Assembly: GCA_965644315.1 (NCBI GenBank)
Contig: CBFFRQ010000057.1
Coordinates: 558,001-622,000 of the forward strand
Reading direction: 5' to 3'
Length of the DNA stretch: 64,000 nucleotides
From: Caecitellus pseudoparvulus
Taxonomy: Eukaryota; Bigyra: Bicosoecida
Position 1 is the stretch's first letter. Each line of letters starts with the position of its first letter. A program made the position numbers and the translations under genes. The notes under the pieces are model-generated. The model made no database searches. It was given only the letters and a program-made list of their open reading frames with translations, and was not told the DNA's origin. Shown piece after piece: positions 21,101 to 30,605 of the stretch.

Positions 21101-23446
21101 TTGAGTCGGCAAGGGTCGGGAAGCCCAGTTGTTGGTCCAGAGGTTCACACCGACGACTCTGCTGGGTATAAGGATTTGTACTTTGCAATGCTCCAAGAAC
21201 TCCATGAGCTGAAAGAGAACCCACATATGCGATCAGGGCAGCATGTTGGCGCTGCGTTGAGTGCCCAGGCTGGCGCGTCTCACATTCAGAAGTTCCACAC
21301 ACCCACAAGACCGGAGCCACGTCGCCCACCCCCACATTCTCCACCAAGTCGCTCACCAGGTGCGGGGGCTGCCAAGACTTCACCAAATGATGGGGAAGAA
21401 GCGCTCGGAGCGCCCCATTTGAGCTGTTCTATCCACGCTGGCGAATCGGACTCCGCGAAGTCTTTGCCTCAAAGTGCAGCGAAGCCACCAAGTCCTCAGC
21501 GGCATTCTGCGAAAGGGTCGCACAGCGCTGACTCACTGGAAAGCGCTGAAGAGCCAGAGCATGGCATGCACCTTGCACCGTCAACTGTGGCAATGGAGGA
21601 TCAGGAGCGAGTACAACCGCGAACGGGGCGACGTAGCGTGCTGACACTGGACGCGAACCTCATTGATGAGTTTGCCCGGGATGTTTCAGAGACTGGGTCT
21701 GTCGGCGCACGGTCAGCTGTGTTCGGCGAGGGCGACGGTCTCCCTCTTGAGATGCTGCAGGTCATCTGGTCATTGTTCTTCCATTCTGTCTGCACAAGCA
21801 AAACTGTGCACCTTTCACACGGTCTCTCTGCGCGGGACTTTCAACAGCTCCTTCACGATGCCGGCGTGCCTTTCCTCGGAGCAGCGCGTGCAGCTCGAAG
21901 CTCTGAGGTTCAGGGGTGTTTACACACGGGCATTTCTATGGCACCAAATGTGACAGCAACAGTTCTGTCGATTGAGCTGAATGGGGGAAAGTGGGGGCGC
22001 GGGGAGCTTGCCCGGCATGGAGAATCGGTGAAGCAGTTACTGCACCAAGCTGCTGCTGCGGCAACGGAGGAGGGGAACATGGGGCAACAGCAGCAGCTCT
22101 CTCCAATTCTTCCGCCGGCCGATGGAGTGCATCCTCAGCCTGTTCATGCTGCACGAGTCGGAATCATCATGGAGCAGCGTCGTGCGGGGGGAGCAGACGC
22201 TGCCCGTCAGTTGTCGCCAATGGCCTCAAGAGCCTCGAGGGATATCATGCCCGGAGCCGCAAGCGCACCAGTGCACCATGCAGTCGCGGAGGGAGAGACC
22301 CCAGGCTCTAGAAGACTTCAGTTTACCGGGTTCTTGAGCGCTTTGCATGCCATCGCAGGCGAAGTGTATCCCGAGTACGAGGCTCGCTGTGTAGGGGCCA
22401 TGTCCCCGGGGTCTCATGGTGAAGGTGCTTTTTTCAACTCTCCATCCCCTCAAGCTGGTCGACATGATAGCGACACGGACACCGCGGTCTGGAAGCCTGG
22501 CTGCACTGCTGATGCCCGCAATGTTGCGTTGTGCAGGCTGTACTTGTGCTACCTGCTGCCGCTTGCCTTGCACAAGGGTCTAGCTCACGTACGGGAAGAA
22601 GTAGACGAGGAGAGCGACACCCAGGGCAGAGGACCAGATTGCCGCGTGCCTGAGCGCCCGCTTCGACCGCACGTGTCCGCGGACGGCAGCGTCCAGCACA
22701 CGGAGTTTGATGTCACGTGGTCTGGAAGCGTGTCTCAGTTTCTGATTGCTGACGTTATGGAGGACCAACACCTGCGAGAGGTGCTGGACTCAAACAAGGA
22801 ACCCATCTTGGCTGTCTTTAAGCACTTCTCTGATGTTCGCCTAGTGGGCGCTGGGCGGCGCAGTGAGTCACCGGGGATCACGCTGGAAGGAGTGCTCCGC
22901 ATGCTGAAAGGCTTTGAGGTGCTGTCCAAAGTGCCTATTCTTCAAGTCCAGCGGGTGTACGAAGTGTGCTTACTCAACACCCCAGTTGAAGGAGGCAGCG
23001 ATCCCAGGGTTGGGCACCAGCGAAGCGTCTTTTCCTGTTCTGCTCCGATCAGCAAGTATCTCTACTCAAGCTCTACCGCAGGCGTAGGGGCCTCTGTGCC
23101 GAACGCAGTGGCCATGGCACTGACATTGAAGGGGTTTCGACGATTCCTGTGTGGCTGTGCCCTGGTTGGAGGTGGTGTTTTGGTGCCAGTGTACGGCTTG
23201 CGTCAGGAGGAAGGGCGCTCATCCGGTGTCCGAAGTACGTACGCGACAGCCATGCGGATGAGCGCGGGGCAAGCAAGGCAAAGCGGTCCTTTGGTGGATA
23301 CAGGCAGCCATTGGCACCCCCTTCACATTGTGCTTCTTGCATTCTTAGACTGGCTTGACTGCCACAAAGCTGCAGGGTCTGGGCAAGCAGAGGTTGTCCC
23401 TCGCTTGCCCACTTTTCTGACCCGCATTCGCGGGACGAGCGTCTGA
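15143..23446 (+). CDS. Giant coiled-coil repeat protein with conserved non-repeat C-terminal region
   Basis: Single open frame of 2767 aa starting at an ATG. Residues 1-326 are polar and low-complexity and end in a short coiled coil (LELQRQELAEAMQRAG). Residues 327-1894 are exactly 112 tandem 14-residue units of two kinds, EAAVTEKDAA(E/V)SAL and ASLQSEKDAA(E/V)SAL. Fourteen residues equal two heptads, so a long continuous helix or coiled coil is predicted. The repeat decays into SAKDQLARNYDALEVSYGDL. The C-terminal 870 residues contain blocks such as VIWSLFFHSV, SARDFQQLLHDAGV, LQFTGFLSALHAIAGEVYP, EPILAVFKHFSDVRL and LTLKGFRRFLCG. These resemble an EF-hand-like arrangement I associate with uncharacterised large protist proteins, but I cannot name the family. 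A cytoskeletal or scaffolding role is inference. The stop lies 40 bases from the stop of the opposing redox gene. Confidence 0.8.
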   Translation: MAAERPDAQLGASGLPNSQRQRHQRDGRNPASAPRAPGSIRTLSDIESEAASTGSSIRLPGAVAAQLGFRVDGRHVPLDPSLHAKPGAGHRRMRRGSATSMGSSITFATYGSAAFLESEELRDLDQVPGHVLPATRPASAGASPPSHLAGPFPAVHASTSSPPLVSNTMSALEDADFVPLPDSDQESASSRSGSESHEGSVSTVNTELIPGFRDGSPRRQSLVREQPPHRDWQALQQGWADLKARQSELELQRQELAEAMQRAGHSSPKAPNTMGGHEGESARTKSVPNACASTPQSTLEPHQQPKQIEKLTTMPKAERAIGEAKLASLQSEKDAAESALEAAVTEKDAVVSALEAAVTEKDAAESALEAAVTEKDAAESALEAAVTEKDAAVSALEAAVTEKDAAVSALEAAVTEKDAAVSALEAAVTEKDAAESALASLQSEKDAAESALEAAVTEKDAAVSALEAAVTEKDAAEWALEAAVTEKDAAESALASLQSEKDAAESVLEAAVTEKDAAVSALEAAVTEKDAAESALASLQSEKDAAESALEAAVTEKDAAVSALEAAVTEKDAAESALEAAVTEKDAAESALASLQSEKDAAESALEAAVTEKDAAVSALEAAVTEKDAAESALASLQSEKDAAESALEAAVTEKDAAESALEAAVTEKDAAEWALEAAVTEKDAAVSALGSLQSEKDAAESALEAAVTEKDAAESALEAAVTEKDAAESALASLQSEKDAAESALEAAVTEKDAAESALEAAVTEKDAAVSALASLQSEKDAAESALASLQSEKDAAESALEAAVTEKDAAVSALEAAVTEKDAAVSALASLQSEKDAAESALEAAVTEKDAAVSALEAAVTEKDAAESALEAAVTEKDAAESALEAAVTEKDAAESALASLQSEKDAAESALEAAVTEKDAAESALEAAVTEKDAAESALEAAVTEKDAAESALEAAVTEKDAAVSALEAAVTEKDAAESALASLQSEKDAAESALASLQSEKDAAESALEAAVTEKDAAVSALEAAVTEKDAAESALASLQSEKDAAESVLEAAVTEKDAAVSALASLQSEKDAAESALEAAVTEKDAAEWALEAAVTEKDAAESALEAAVTEKDAAESALEAAVTEKDAAESALASLQSEKDAAESALEAAVTEKDAAESALEAAVTEKDAAESALASLQSEKDAAESALEAAVTEKDAAVSALEAAVTEKDAAESALEAAVTEKDAAVSALEAAVTEKDAAESALASLQSEKDAAESALEAAVTEKDAAVSALASLQSEKDAAVSALEAAVTEKDAAESALEAAVTEKDAAESALASLQSEKDAAESALEAAVTEKDAAVSALEAAVTEKDAAESALASLQSEKDAAESALEAAVTEKDAAKSALEAAVTEKDAAVSALEAAVTEKDAAESALASLQSEKDAAESALASLQSEKDAAESALEAAVTEKDAAVSALGSLQSEKDAAESALEAAVTEKDAAESALEAAVTEKDAAVSALEAAVTEKDAAVSALGSLQSEKDAAESALEAAVTEKDAAVSALASLQSEKDAAESALASLQSEKDAAESALEAAVTEKDAAESALEAAVTEKDAAVSALEAAVTEKDAAVSALEAAVTEKDAAESALEAAVTEKDAAESALEAAVTEKDAAESALASLQSEKDAAESALEAAVTEKDAAVSALGSLQSEKDAAESALEAAVTEKDAAEWALEAAVTEKDAAVSALEAAVTEKDAAESALASLQSEKDAAESALEAAVTEKDAAESALASLQSEKDAAESALEAAVTEKDAAVSALEAAVTEKDAAVSALEAAVTEKDAAESALASLQSEKDAAESALASLQSEKDAAESALEAAVTEKDAAVSALEAAVTEKDAAVSALEAAVTEKDAAGAALASLQSAKDQLARNYDALEVSYGDLREELASLRSRLDASKDRVFQAVQLNEVLQDRLQVLEQRSGRADRFNVGTQTSALSAQGDDGPDDMYRSLSRQGSGSPVVGPEVHTDDSAGYKDLYFAMLQELHELKENPHMRSGQHVGAALSAQAGASHIQKFHTPTRPEPRRPPPHSPPSRSPGAGAAKTSPNDGEEALGAPHLSCSIHAGESDSAKSLPQSAAKPPSPQRHSAKGSHSADSLESAEEPEHGMHLAPSTVAMEDQERVQPRTGRRSVLTLDANLIDEFARDVSETGSVGARSAVFGEGDGLPLEMLQVIWSLFFHSVCTSKTVHLSHGLSARDFQQLLHDAGVPFLGAARAARSSEVQGCLHTGISMAPNVTATVLSIELNGGKWGRGELARHGESVKQLLHQAAAAATEEGNMGQQQQLSPILPPADGVHPQPVHAARVGIIMEQRRAGGADAARQLSPMASRASRDIMPGAASAPVHHAVAEGETPGSRRLQFTGFLSALHAIAGEVYPEYEARCVGAMSPGSHGEGAFFNSPSPQAGRHDSDTDTAVWKPGCTADARNVALCRLYLCYLLPLALHKGLAHVREEVDEESDTQGRGPDCRVPERPLRPHVSADGSVQHTEFDVTWSGSVSQFLIADVMEDQHLREVLDSNKEPILAVFKHFSDVRLVGAGRRSESPGITLEGVLRMLKGFEVLSKVPILQVQRVYEVCLLNTPVEGGSDPRVGHQRSVFSCSAPISKYLYSSSTAGVGASVPNAVAMALTLKGFRRFLCGCALVGGGVLVPVYGLRQEEGRSSGVRSTYATAMRMSAGQARQSGPLVDTGSHWHPLHIVLLAFLDWLDCHKAAGSGQAEVVPRLPTFLTRIRGTSV
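16121..20824 (+). repeat. 42-bp coding minisatellite, 112 tandem units
   Basis: The array spans 4704 bases, exactly 112 x 42, with no frame-breaking indel. Two unit types alternate irregularly. They share the core GAGAAGGATGCGGCGG but differ in the first half: GAGGCAGCTGTGACT or GCATCACTGCAGAGC. A few sites vary within units: GAG/GTG (Glu/Val), GCG/GCA before CTG, a rare TGG (Trp) and a rare GGA replacing GCA. Near-identity over 112 units indicates recent expansion or ongoing homogenisation. Because the unit is a multiple of three, every stop-free frame stays open, including a 1594-codon antisense frame. Confidence 0.97.
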
Positions 23447-23486
23447 TGAACTGGCACGGAGAAATACACGAAAGGAAAGGAACTGT

Positions 23487-26400
23487 TCAAGACTCCAACT
23501 TGAACGTTTTATGCGACAAAGCCTCAAGCTGGGCAGTTGCATCTGCCGCATTGACGCCGCGGCTGCTCATGAACTTATGCGCCGCGCCGCCTGTGGGCGA
23601 GAGAAAGCTTGAGTGCATGCGGTCAGCCATTCCTGGTGGGCCACAAATCCAGCAGGCTGCAAGCCTTTCAAAACCACCACTACTGTCTGCTGCCCAGGAC
23701 GACAGGGCACCCATGGCATGATTCAGCGTCCGAGCTATGGTTTTGCTCGCGGCGCTGGAGTCCCTCAGCGACCCAGATGAACAGCAGAGCCACGTAACTC
23801 CACTGTTCGCAGTGAGAGCTTGAGACACATCAGCGTGGACTACATGCGGGAGCTCCAAAGTGTCAATGCTGACGTCACCGCTGAGGCGTGTAAAGTGCAC
23901 GTGCACTGAGATCCTATTGCCGCGGTCGCGTCGTGACGAGGCTGCAGCGAGGAAAGCCAAGAGCGGCAGGGCAACGGCTTCCGCCGGGTTTGAGGCAAGG
24001 ACGAGAAGATGCAAGTGGACCTCAGTGCTGAAGGGTGACTCGTGCTGGCCACCGAGCCTAGGCACTGCCAGCAGTGCAAATGCCAAGTCAACAAATGGTG
24101 CCAAGCCTGTTCCAGCCGCGATGGCGATTGCAAGTGCTGGACCCACTCCCGTTTCCAGGCCATTTACGGCGGCAACAAGCCCAAGTGGCGCGCCAGTGGG
24201 GCCTGCAATGCTTAAAGATGAGTGGGTCACGCCAGCCATGTCATGTAGGAAGCGAGAGCTGACCCCACGTGGAGCGGGGAAGCGCCGTACCCAAACCTGG
24301 ACACTGGGGTGGAGGAGGCTGTCCAAGCTAGGCTCATCGATGGCCGAGTACCAGGATGCCAGCGCAGCAGCGTCACATGACTGCATACTTTGCGTGAACA
24401 CCTGAGGCAGCCTCACTTGCGTGAAGGCTCGGCGGTGGGTCATGCCGTCGCCACTGGCTGCGTCTGAAACCTTCGGAATCAGCTGCCCTGTGCTCGGGTC
24501 AACATCAATAGATGCAGGCAAGTCTACGTACAGGTGCAAGCCAAAGGATGCCCAGTCAAGCAAGGGCTTCACATGCACTTGTTGACGAGACTCAGCCTGT
24601 TCCAGTGAAAATGCCACCACGGGCCTCTCACTTGAGAAGCCGCCAGCGCGGCTGGAAATATCATACCGGCGGCTGACACGCCACGGGTGGACTTTGCGCG
24701 CCTCCAGTTCACCCGCAGTGCCAACGACACTAGCCCGGCCTAGGCGAAGCCCTGCATGTGATGTCGGCGGTGTTGGACTGGGTGTGGCAGTCTCAGCTTC
24801 GGCAGGGTTCGCTGACACGGTTGTTGAGTCGTGGGAGGGCTTGACGCTTCCAGAGCGTGAAGAGAAGCAGCACCACAAGCAGGCGCGCTGGTGATCAGCG
24901 ACTCGCCTCGATTCGCCATGTGCTGTGCTGAGTGGTTCTGGGTGCTGTGCTTCAGCCAGGGATTCGCCTTCGGCTGCTGCAAGCGCGCGCATGCCAGTCT
25001 GGGACGTGTCGAGCACAGCCACAAGCATTGATGCAAGCATAGCACGGGCTCGATGTGAGTGCTTGTGGGATGGAATGCGAGGGTCCAGAGTGTCGACACC
25101 CACAAACGACTCTGTCACATCTTGTCCGACGGACTTGATGATGACGAAGGCTGACCCTGCATGCTGTTGTGCGAATTCAGCGACATCGTAGACACCTCCT
25201 CCAATGATCGTGAGCTTCTCATCATTGACAGCAACCTGTTCTTGGAATTCCTCGTACGTGATGACTGGGACCCCTTCATCTGTCAACACCCGCGTGGGTG
25301 CAGGGCTGCGCTTAAGCTGAGTGTCAACACGAAGACCGCCAGGCTCTGAACCCGGCGAAGGGCTGCGCAGGAGGGCAGCAGTGGGGATTCGGTCGGGAGA
25401 GCCGGGAGGCAAGGCTTTTCCCTCTTTGTGCAATGCAGTAAGGGACACCGGGCCCGTCGCTGCTTTGGGAAGGCTATCTGCAGCGCTGCTCCAAGCATGC
25501 AGCATCGCTTTCAAGCGCTCTGCCGCTTGTGCCGGGGAAAGTGTCCCGTCTTGCACCTTCTCGAATAAGGCTTGCAGCAGAGAGAGGGGCATGCTTGAAG
25601 GAGCACCTGGGGCTGCGACCGAGGTATGGCTTGGAGATGCGGCAGCGGCCGGGGACGGACACAAGCCAGCTTTGATTCCTCCTGCAGAGTGGGCATGCTG
25701 CTCCCCTTGCCGACTTGCAGCTTGTAACTTCGCAACCAGCCGAGCAGCAGTCAGGGCAGCTCTGCCATGCCTGTGCTGTGGAGTTCCCTGCTTGAGCCCC
25801 TTCCGAACTTGTAGCATTGATGAAGAGGGTTCCTTCTTTAGATCTGCCTGCGTCGCAGCTCGCTTGAGGGCTCGATCCAAGTCTGCCAGGGCGCCAGCTT
25901 TCTTGAGCTCTGCGATGACTGTCTGCTCGTCTCGCTGCCGCCGTGCTTCCAAAGCAAGGATCAGCAGGAAGAGAAGGCAGTACCAAGTGATGGGGACCCA
26001 AACATACTGTCCCCTTTCCCAGAATTGCACGCCCAAATACACCTGCGCACGGGGAGGGCTGGACGTCAATGCAACCGAAACACCGCAACAACAGCCAGGT
26101 CTGCGCTCGCAGGCACACTTACATTCGCGAGAGCAGTAGGAAACATGGCAAGCCCAAGCAGGACATGCCCTTGCTTGAAGCGCCTGAGGGTCCAAGTGGG
26201 AGTGGTGGTTGAGGTGAAGAACGCTTTGGCAGCTTGGCCGAGAGCGATCTGCAGCAGAGTTAGAAAGGCCAGGGTGATGCCGATGTACCCGTGGGGGGTG
26301 ATTGGGCGCCCCTGCGCTTCGGAGGTCGAGAAAGCAGCTGCAGCAGTTGGAATGGTTATCGTGCCAACAAGATTCATCACTGCATGGTGCAGGTCGATTG

Positions 26401-28613
26401 CAAAGGATTTCTTCCCTCCGGAGTACTCCATGAGTATGATCGACAAGGGAGTGACGACGCCCCATGCAACCGCCATCGTTACACCGTGAATGATGTAAGA
26501 GGTGTCGAACTCTTGCGCCGTGTCCAAGGATCCTGGCTGCACAACGTCAGCGCCCAACCCAGCAAACAAGTTCACCCGCGCACGGGCACGGTTGTTCACT
26601 CCATGGTACTGCAGGTTGGGACTATCCAAGCGGTACGCAAACACCATGGGCTGGAACACCTCCTGCATGCGGGCGGCATCGCCCTGCAAGGGCACAGCTT
26701 CGCCGGCAGCAATGGCAGCAAGGCTGTGTTGGAAGTAGGAGACGAGGGCTGCAGGGAGCTCGACACCGACGTCACTCGCGTCTGCAGGCACGGCTTTGCG
26801 CTGGATGGTAACTGAGAAGACATGCGCCCCCGAGTCTGTCCTGGATGGAGGGCTGCGAGATACTGGAGGTGTGGAGGTTGTGAGTGTATCTTCAAGATCG
26901 ACGGCATCCAAGTCAATGTAGCCGCCGGAAATTAGCACAGTGTCTGAGGCGTCAGAGTCCGGAGTCGGGGCAGAGTACGCTGTTGCAGCAGCATCAACCA
27001 CACGAGGGGAGCCTGGCAATAGGGTTCCAGTTGCGGGGTCAACCTCAACAAAGGCTCCAATCATATCAGAGCCAATCATCTGCGTGCCGAAACCGAAGGC
27101 GGCCCAGAAACCACTCCAGGCTCCGTTACCCACCTGACCCGCAGCGATGCGCACTCGAATGTTGAAGAGAATGAACTCTGGCGCAACCTGCAGTCTAACG
27201 CCCTCTGTGGATGCAGATTCGGCCAATGTCTTCGCTCCTTGCCTAGCAACGTCCATGTCGATAAGGTCTCCATTTCCTGCCGCAAACTCCCACCGCAAAG
27301 AGTAATCTTCGAGGAAGCCAAGTGCAGGCAGTGTCGTGTTTCGCCGACGCTGAACTCTCGCCGGGGAGGGCTCCCACAGGTTAATCTGCCGCCGTACTCG
27401 GCGATTCGCACCGTGGTGAACTGGCTCCCACCGGCTTGGATGCCATGCTGCAATGATGTCTTCAAAGCGAGGTGTCACTACAAGGCCTGCTGGTCGCGGA
27501 GCGCCAGCGCTCACCCAAGCGAAGTATGCGGCTAGGAAAGGGGGCGGGGAAATGACGTGATCCACAGCATCCCCGGTGTCGAGGAGACGGGAGTAGGACA
27601 TGGTGAAGGCTGTGGGCTGCCCTGGCGAGGTAGGCGGAGGGGTCTGAACCACAGCTGGGTCAAGAGTTCGGTTGGCCGCTGCTTCAGCTGCCGGGGCAAG
27701 GTATCCCCCTCCTTCGTCGTCAAGCAGGTCTTCCTGAGCATCACGCCTTGGAGGGCCTGTTGCGATTGGGTCTGTGTCGCTTGCCCATGACTGCACAGCA
27801 GAAAGCGGCGTGCAATTGGCTGGCGCCACAACACCCATGCGGCACTGTGTGTTGAGCAGGCGAACTCACGCGAACGATTGAAAAGTCCGAAGTGTTCACC
27901 ACAATGCGGCTGCAGAAAAGGTCACTACCAGCCATCCCCACCCCAAATCCAAACCCTGCCCAAACGCTGCGGGAAAGAAGGGGTCGCGTGCCAAAGCATG
28001 CGGCAAATGGCTCCGCAACGCAACCGAGCGCAGGTCTCGCCCTGCCGGCAAGGCAGAGTCGCGGGACGCACCCAGTGAAGCCAGGATCCCCAAGATGGGG
28101 TGTCTTCATGATCCAGCTGAAGCGAATGAACTCGGGGGCGGCAATGCGGGGGACGCTGCTCTCACCAGACGCCCAGCGTGTCGCGGCGTCCACGGCAGCG
28201 CTCAAGTCGTATACCTGTTTCCCTGCGTCGAGGAAACCCCAGCGGAGGGCATACTGGCCGCCTCCCAAATTAATGCCAGGTAGAGCATCTTGAGAAGGGT
28301 CAGAGGGCTGGCCAGCCATCGCACGGGCATGCCGAAACCACGTCGCAGTGCGCCCGCTCCAGCCATGTCTCAGAAACGCACGTGAAACCCAGGAGTGCCC
28401 CAGCCAAGCTTGCACCCACGAGGGATTTGCAAGGTCAACAGAGGGATGCTGCGTCAGGGGCTCATCTGCATGGTACCTAGACCCGGCTTCATTTCCATGC
28501 AGCAGCCCACCCACTGCGAGCAAGCACACAAACGCCACAACCAGCGCTGGTGGGAGCTGCACCAAACGAACCACGGCCGCCACGTGCTGGCTGCAGCGAT
28601 TGCAAGGCCCCAT
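23487..28613 (-). CDS. Multidomain redox protein: DOMON-DOMON-cytochrome b561-cytochrome b5-ferredoxin/flavin reductase
   Basis: Four exons: 28613-28072, 27966-27870, 27790-26123 and 26042-23487 (introns of 105, 79 and 80 bases), 1620 aa. After an N-terminal hydrophobic anchor there are two DOMON domains. The first, near residues 118-215, has GFGFGVGMAGSDLF across a splice. The second, near 374-615, has AAFGFGTQMIGSDM. The cytochrome b561 domain (near 647-800) has four His in helices: IIHG, DLHHAV, TPHGYIG and QGHVLLG. A b5-like domain (near 1027-1115) has VYDVAEFAQQHAGSAF and a second candidate heme His in SHKHSHRARAML. The C-terminal FNR-like module (near 1221-1620) has RRAFTQV for the flavin, IAAGTGLAPF and CGPPGM for the nicotinamide nucleotide. 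Inferred electron path: cytosolic NAD(P)H to FAD, b5, transmembrane b561 hemes, then lumenal or external DOMON heme. Likely substrates are ferric iron, ascorbate radical or another external acceptor. Start: first ATG; an upstream TTG-initiated extension was not used. Confidence 0.8.
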
Positions 28614-28706
28614 GTCACGAGGTGAAACGTCTGCTGCTGGGCACCACCTATCTACGAAGAACAATTGTGCTGCTTTTCGAATTACCAGCCCCTCTTTCGT
28701 GCTGTA

Positions 28707-30605
28707 TTACAGGCCCAGCTCTGTGGGGGACACACCAGCGATGTGCAAGATGCGCTGAGCCGACACTGCCGCCTGCGCCGCAGATGTCGTCGTGATGACG
28801 TTGGCAGAGCTCAGCGTGGAGTACACCGACAGCAGGGTATCCCACCGGCTCCCCGTGCCTGACGGCGTCGGGCAGGCAATGACCGGCCACTTTGTGTTGC
28901 AAGCCACAATGGAGGCCAGCGTGCCTGCGCCTGCAGCGTCGACCGCCACGATGACCGTGGGGATGGTGCGCTCATGCACTGGCTTGAGCGGCTTCCCGTG
29001 CACGTCACGGGGCACGACCACACCTTCTTTGGGCGGGGCCGTGTCAATGCCGGCCAGGCCAAGGGAGGGGTCAGACTGCAGCCTCGCAATGCTGGCGCTC
29101 GCCGAGAAATCCTCCACAGCCTCCCCTTCAGCCACAGACTGCGGCCCTGAAGCATCGGGTGGGGGTGCCTCTAGCTCCGAGCCGTCTCCAAACAAGGTGC
29201 CGAACTTCAGCTTGCGAAGCTTGTTCAGGAGGCGGGCCACACTGCCAGGGGCGTTAGCTGCGCTAGGCCGAATCACGTGCACCTCTGACGCCACACCCTG
29301 GTTGCTCAAAGCCTCCGCGATGGCATTGGCGTGCTCCTCTGGCGTTGGGCCCGCATCTGCAGAGCTGGTGATGCCCGCTGCCGACGCGGACGCCTCAGCT
29401 GCTGCTGGGCCATCCGCAACTACCACCGTCCGGCCACGGCCGATGGAAGGGAAGGTGGCTCGCAAGGCTGCCACGATGGAAGGTTGCACACTTGTCGGTG
29501 TGTCTGGGAAGGCAAATGGCTGCCCCGTGATGAGTTCGTACAGCAGGGTGTAGCGGCGTGACAGCTCTGCCACGAGTTGCGTTGGCGCCTCGGGCAGCAC
29601 TGGGTCTCGGTATGGGTCGCAGTGCTGCCTGTACCACAGGCGGACGAACTCTTTATCGATGTTGTCGGGTTCCATTTTCATCGCGTGGCGCTCTGCGTAC
29701 GTGTCCAGCAGCCAGTACCGCGAACTGTCAGGCGTGTGCACCTCGTCGATGATGATGATCTCGCCATCGGACGCGATGCCGAACTCATACTTGGTATCAA
29801 CGAGAATCAAGCCAGCACTTGACGCAGTCTCTTGACCATACCGGAATAGCGCAAGGGCGTAGTCCCGACACTTCTCCCACACCTCCTGAGACAACCTGTA
29901 AGGCAAGGCGTGGTGCGGATTTTGAGCTGTGCATCTTGCCGACACACCCACGCTGTCACTGGCCAAAGGCGGGCGTTGCCAGGGTCTTGAAGGCACGTAC
30001 CACCCCTCTCCAACAATTTCCTTCGGACCTATTGGCCTGTCATGCTCGTCTTCTTTCGTCGTGGGCGTGATGATGGGCTCAGGCAGTTTGTCGTTCTTCC
30101 GCAGTCCCTGAGGCAGCTTGTTGCCACAGTACTCCAACGCCCCTGCCTTGTAGTGTGTCCACAACGAAGTGGAGGTGCTCCCTGTCATGTACGCTCGCAC
30201 GACGAACTCGATAGGCAAGGGGCGCGTCTTCCGTGCAATGGTCACATTGGGGTGTGGGACGTCCACGAGGTGGTTGGGGCAGATGTGCGCCGTGCGTGCG
30301 AACCACCAGGCTGCCACCGTGTTGAGCACTGCCCCTTTGAAAGGCACCTTGCACAGTACACGGTCAAAGGCAGACAGTCTGTCCGTGGTGACGATGATCA
30401 CCTTGTCCTCGTGGTGCAGGGTGTACACATCCCGCACCTTGCCGCGACGATACTGGCCCACACACAGGTGAGTGCCAGACAGCACCGAGCCGGCAACCAC
30501 AAACTTCGTGATGCGGTCTAAGTACTCGCTGGAGTTTGTCATGGCTGGGGGCACAAAGCCCTCGGAGGCGCCTGTACCCACGCCAGCACTCTCCTCAGCA
30601 GCCAT
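28707..30605 (-). CDS. PAICS: PAICS-type SAICAR synthase with degenerate AIR carboxylase domain
   Basis: Two exons (30605-30001 and 29895-28707) around a 105-base GTACGT..ACAG intron that is in frame and stop-free; splicing gives IVGEGWLSQEVWEKC, as in homologues. The protein is 597 aa. The first half is a good SAICAR synthase (ATP-dependent ligation of aspartate to CAIR in purine synthesis): GKVRDVY, DRLSAFDRVL, EFVVRAYMTGSTSTS, DTKYEFG and DEVHTPDSSRYW. The second half resembles the AIR carboxylase part of animal PAICS (IPTVIVAVDAAGAG, NTKWPVIACP, SAAQAAVSAQRIL). However, the usual GS(T/D)SD motif is replaced by VVVADGP and the SAH(K/R) active-site motif is absent (HVIRPSAANAP). A polar insertion of about 85 residues also interrupts it. 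The first half should be active; carboxylase activity is doubtful. The stop lies 93 bases upstream of the redox gene start on the same strand. Confidence 0.88.
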   Translation of the reverse strand: MAAEESAGVGTGASEGFVPPAMTNSSEYLDRITKFVVAGSVLSGTHLCVGQYRRGKVRDVYTLHHEDKVIIVTTDRLSAFDRVLCKVPFKGAVLNTVAAWWFARTAHICPNHLVDVPHPNVTIARKTRPLPIEFVVRAYMTGSTSTSLWTHYKAGALEYCGNKLPQGLRKNDKLPEPIITPTTKEDEHDRPIGPKEIVGEGWYVPSRPWQRPPLASDSVGVSARCTAQNPHHALPYRLSQEVWEKCRDYALALFRYGQETASSAGLILVDTKYEFGIASDGEIIIIDEVHTPDSSRYWLLDTYAERHAMKMEPDNIDKEFVRLWYRQHCDPYRDPVLPEAPTQLVAELSRRYTLLYELITGQPFAFPDTPTSVQPSIVAALRATFPSIGRGRTVVVADGPAAAEASASAAGITSSADAGPTPEEHANAIAEALSNQGVASEVHVIRPSAANAPGSVARLLNKLRKLKFGTLFGDGSELEAPPPDASGPQSVAEGEAVEDFSASASIARLQSDPSLGLAGIDTAPPKEGVVVPRDVHGKPLKPVHERTIPTVIVAVDAAGAGTLASIVACNTKWPVIACPTPSGTGSRWDTLLSVYSTLSSANVITTTSAAQAAVSAQRILHIAGVSPTELGL

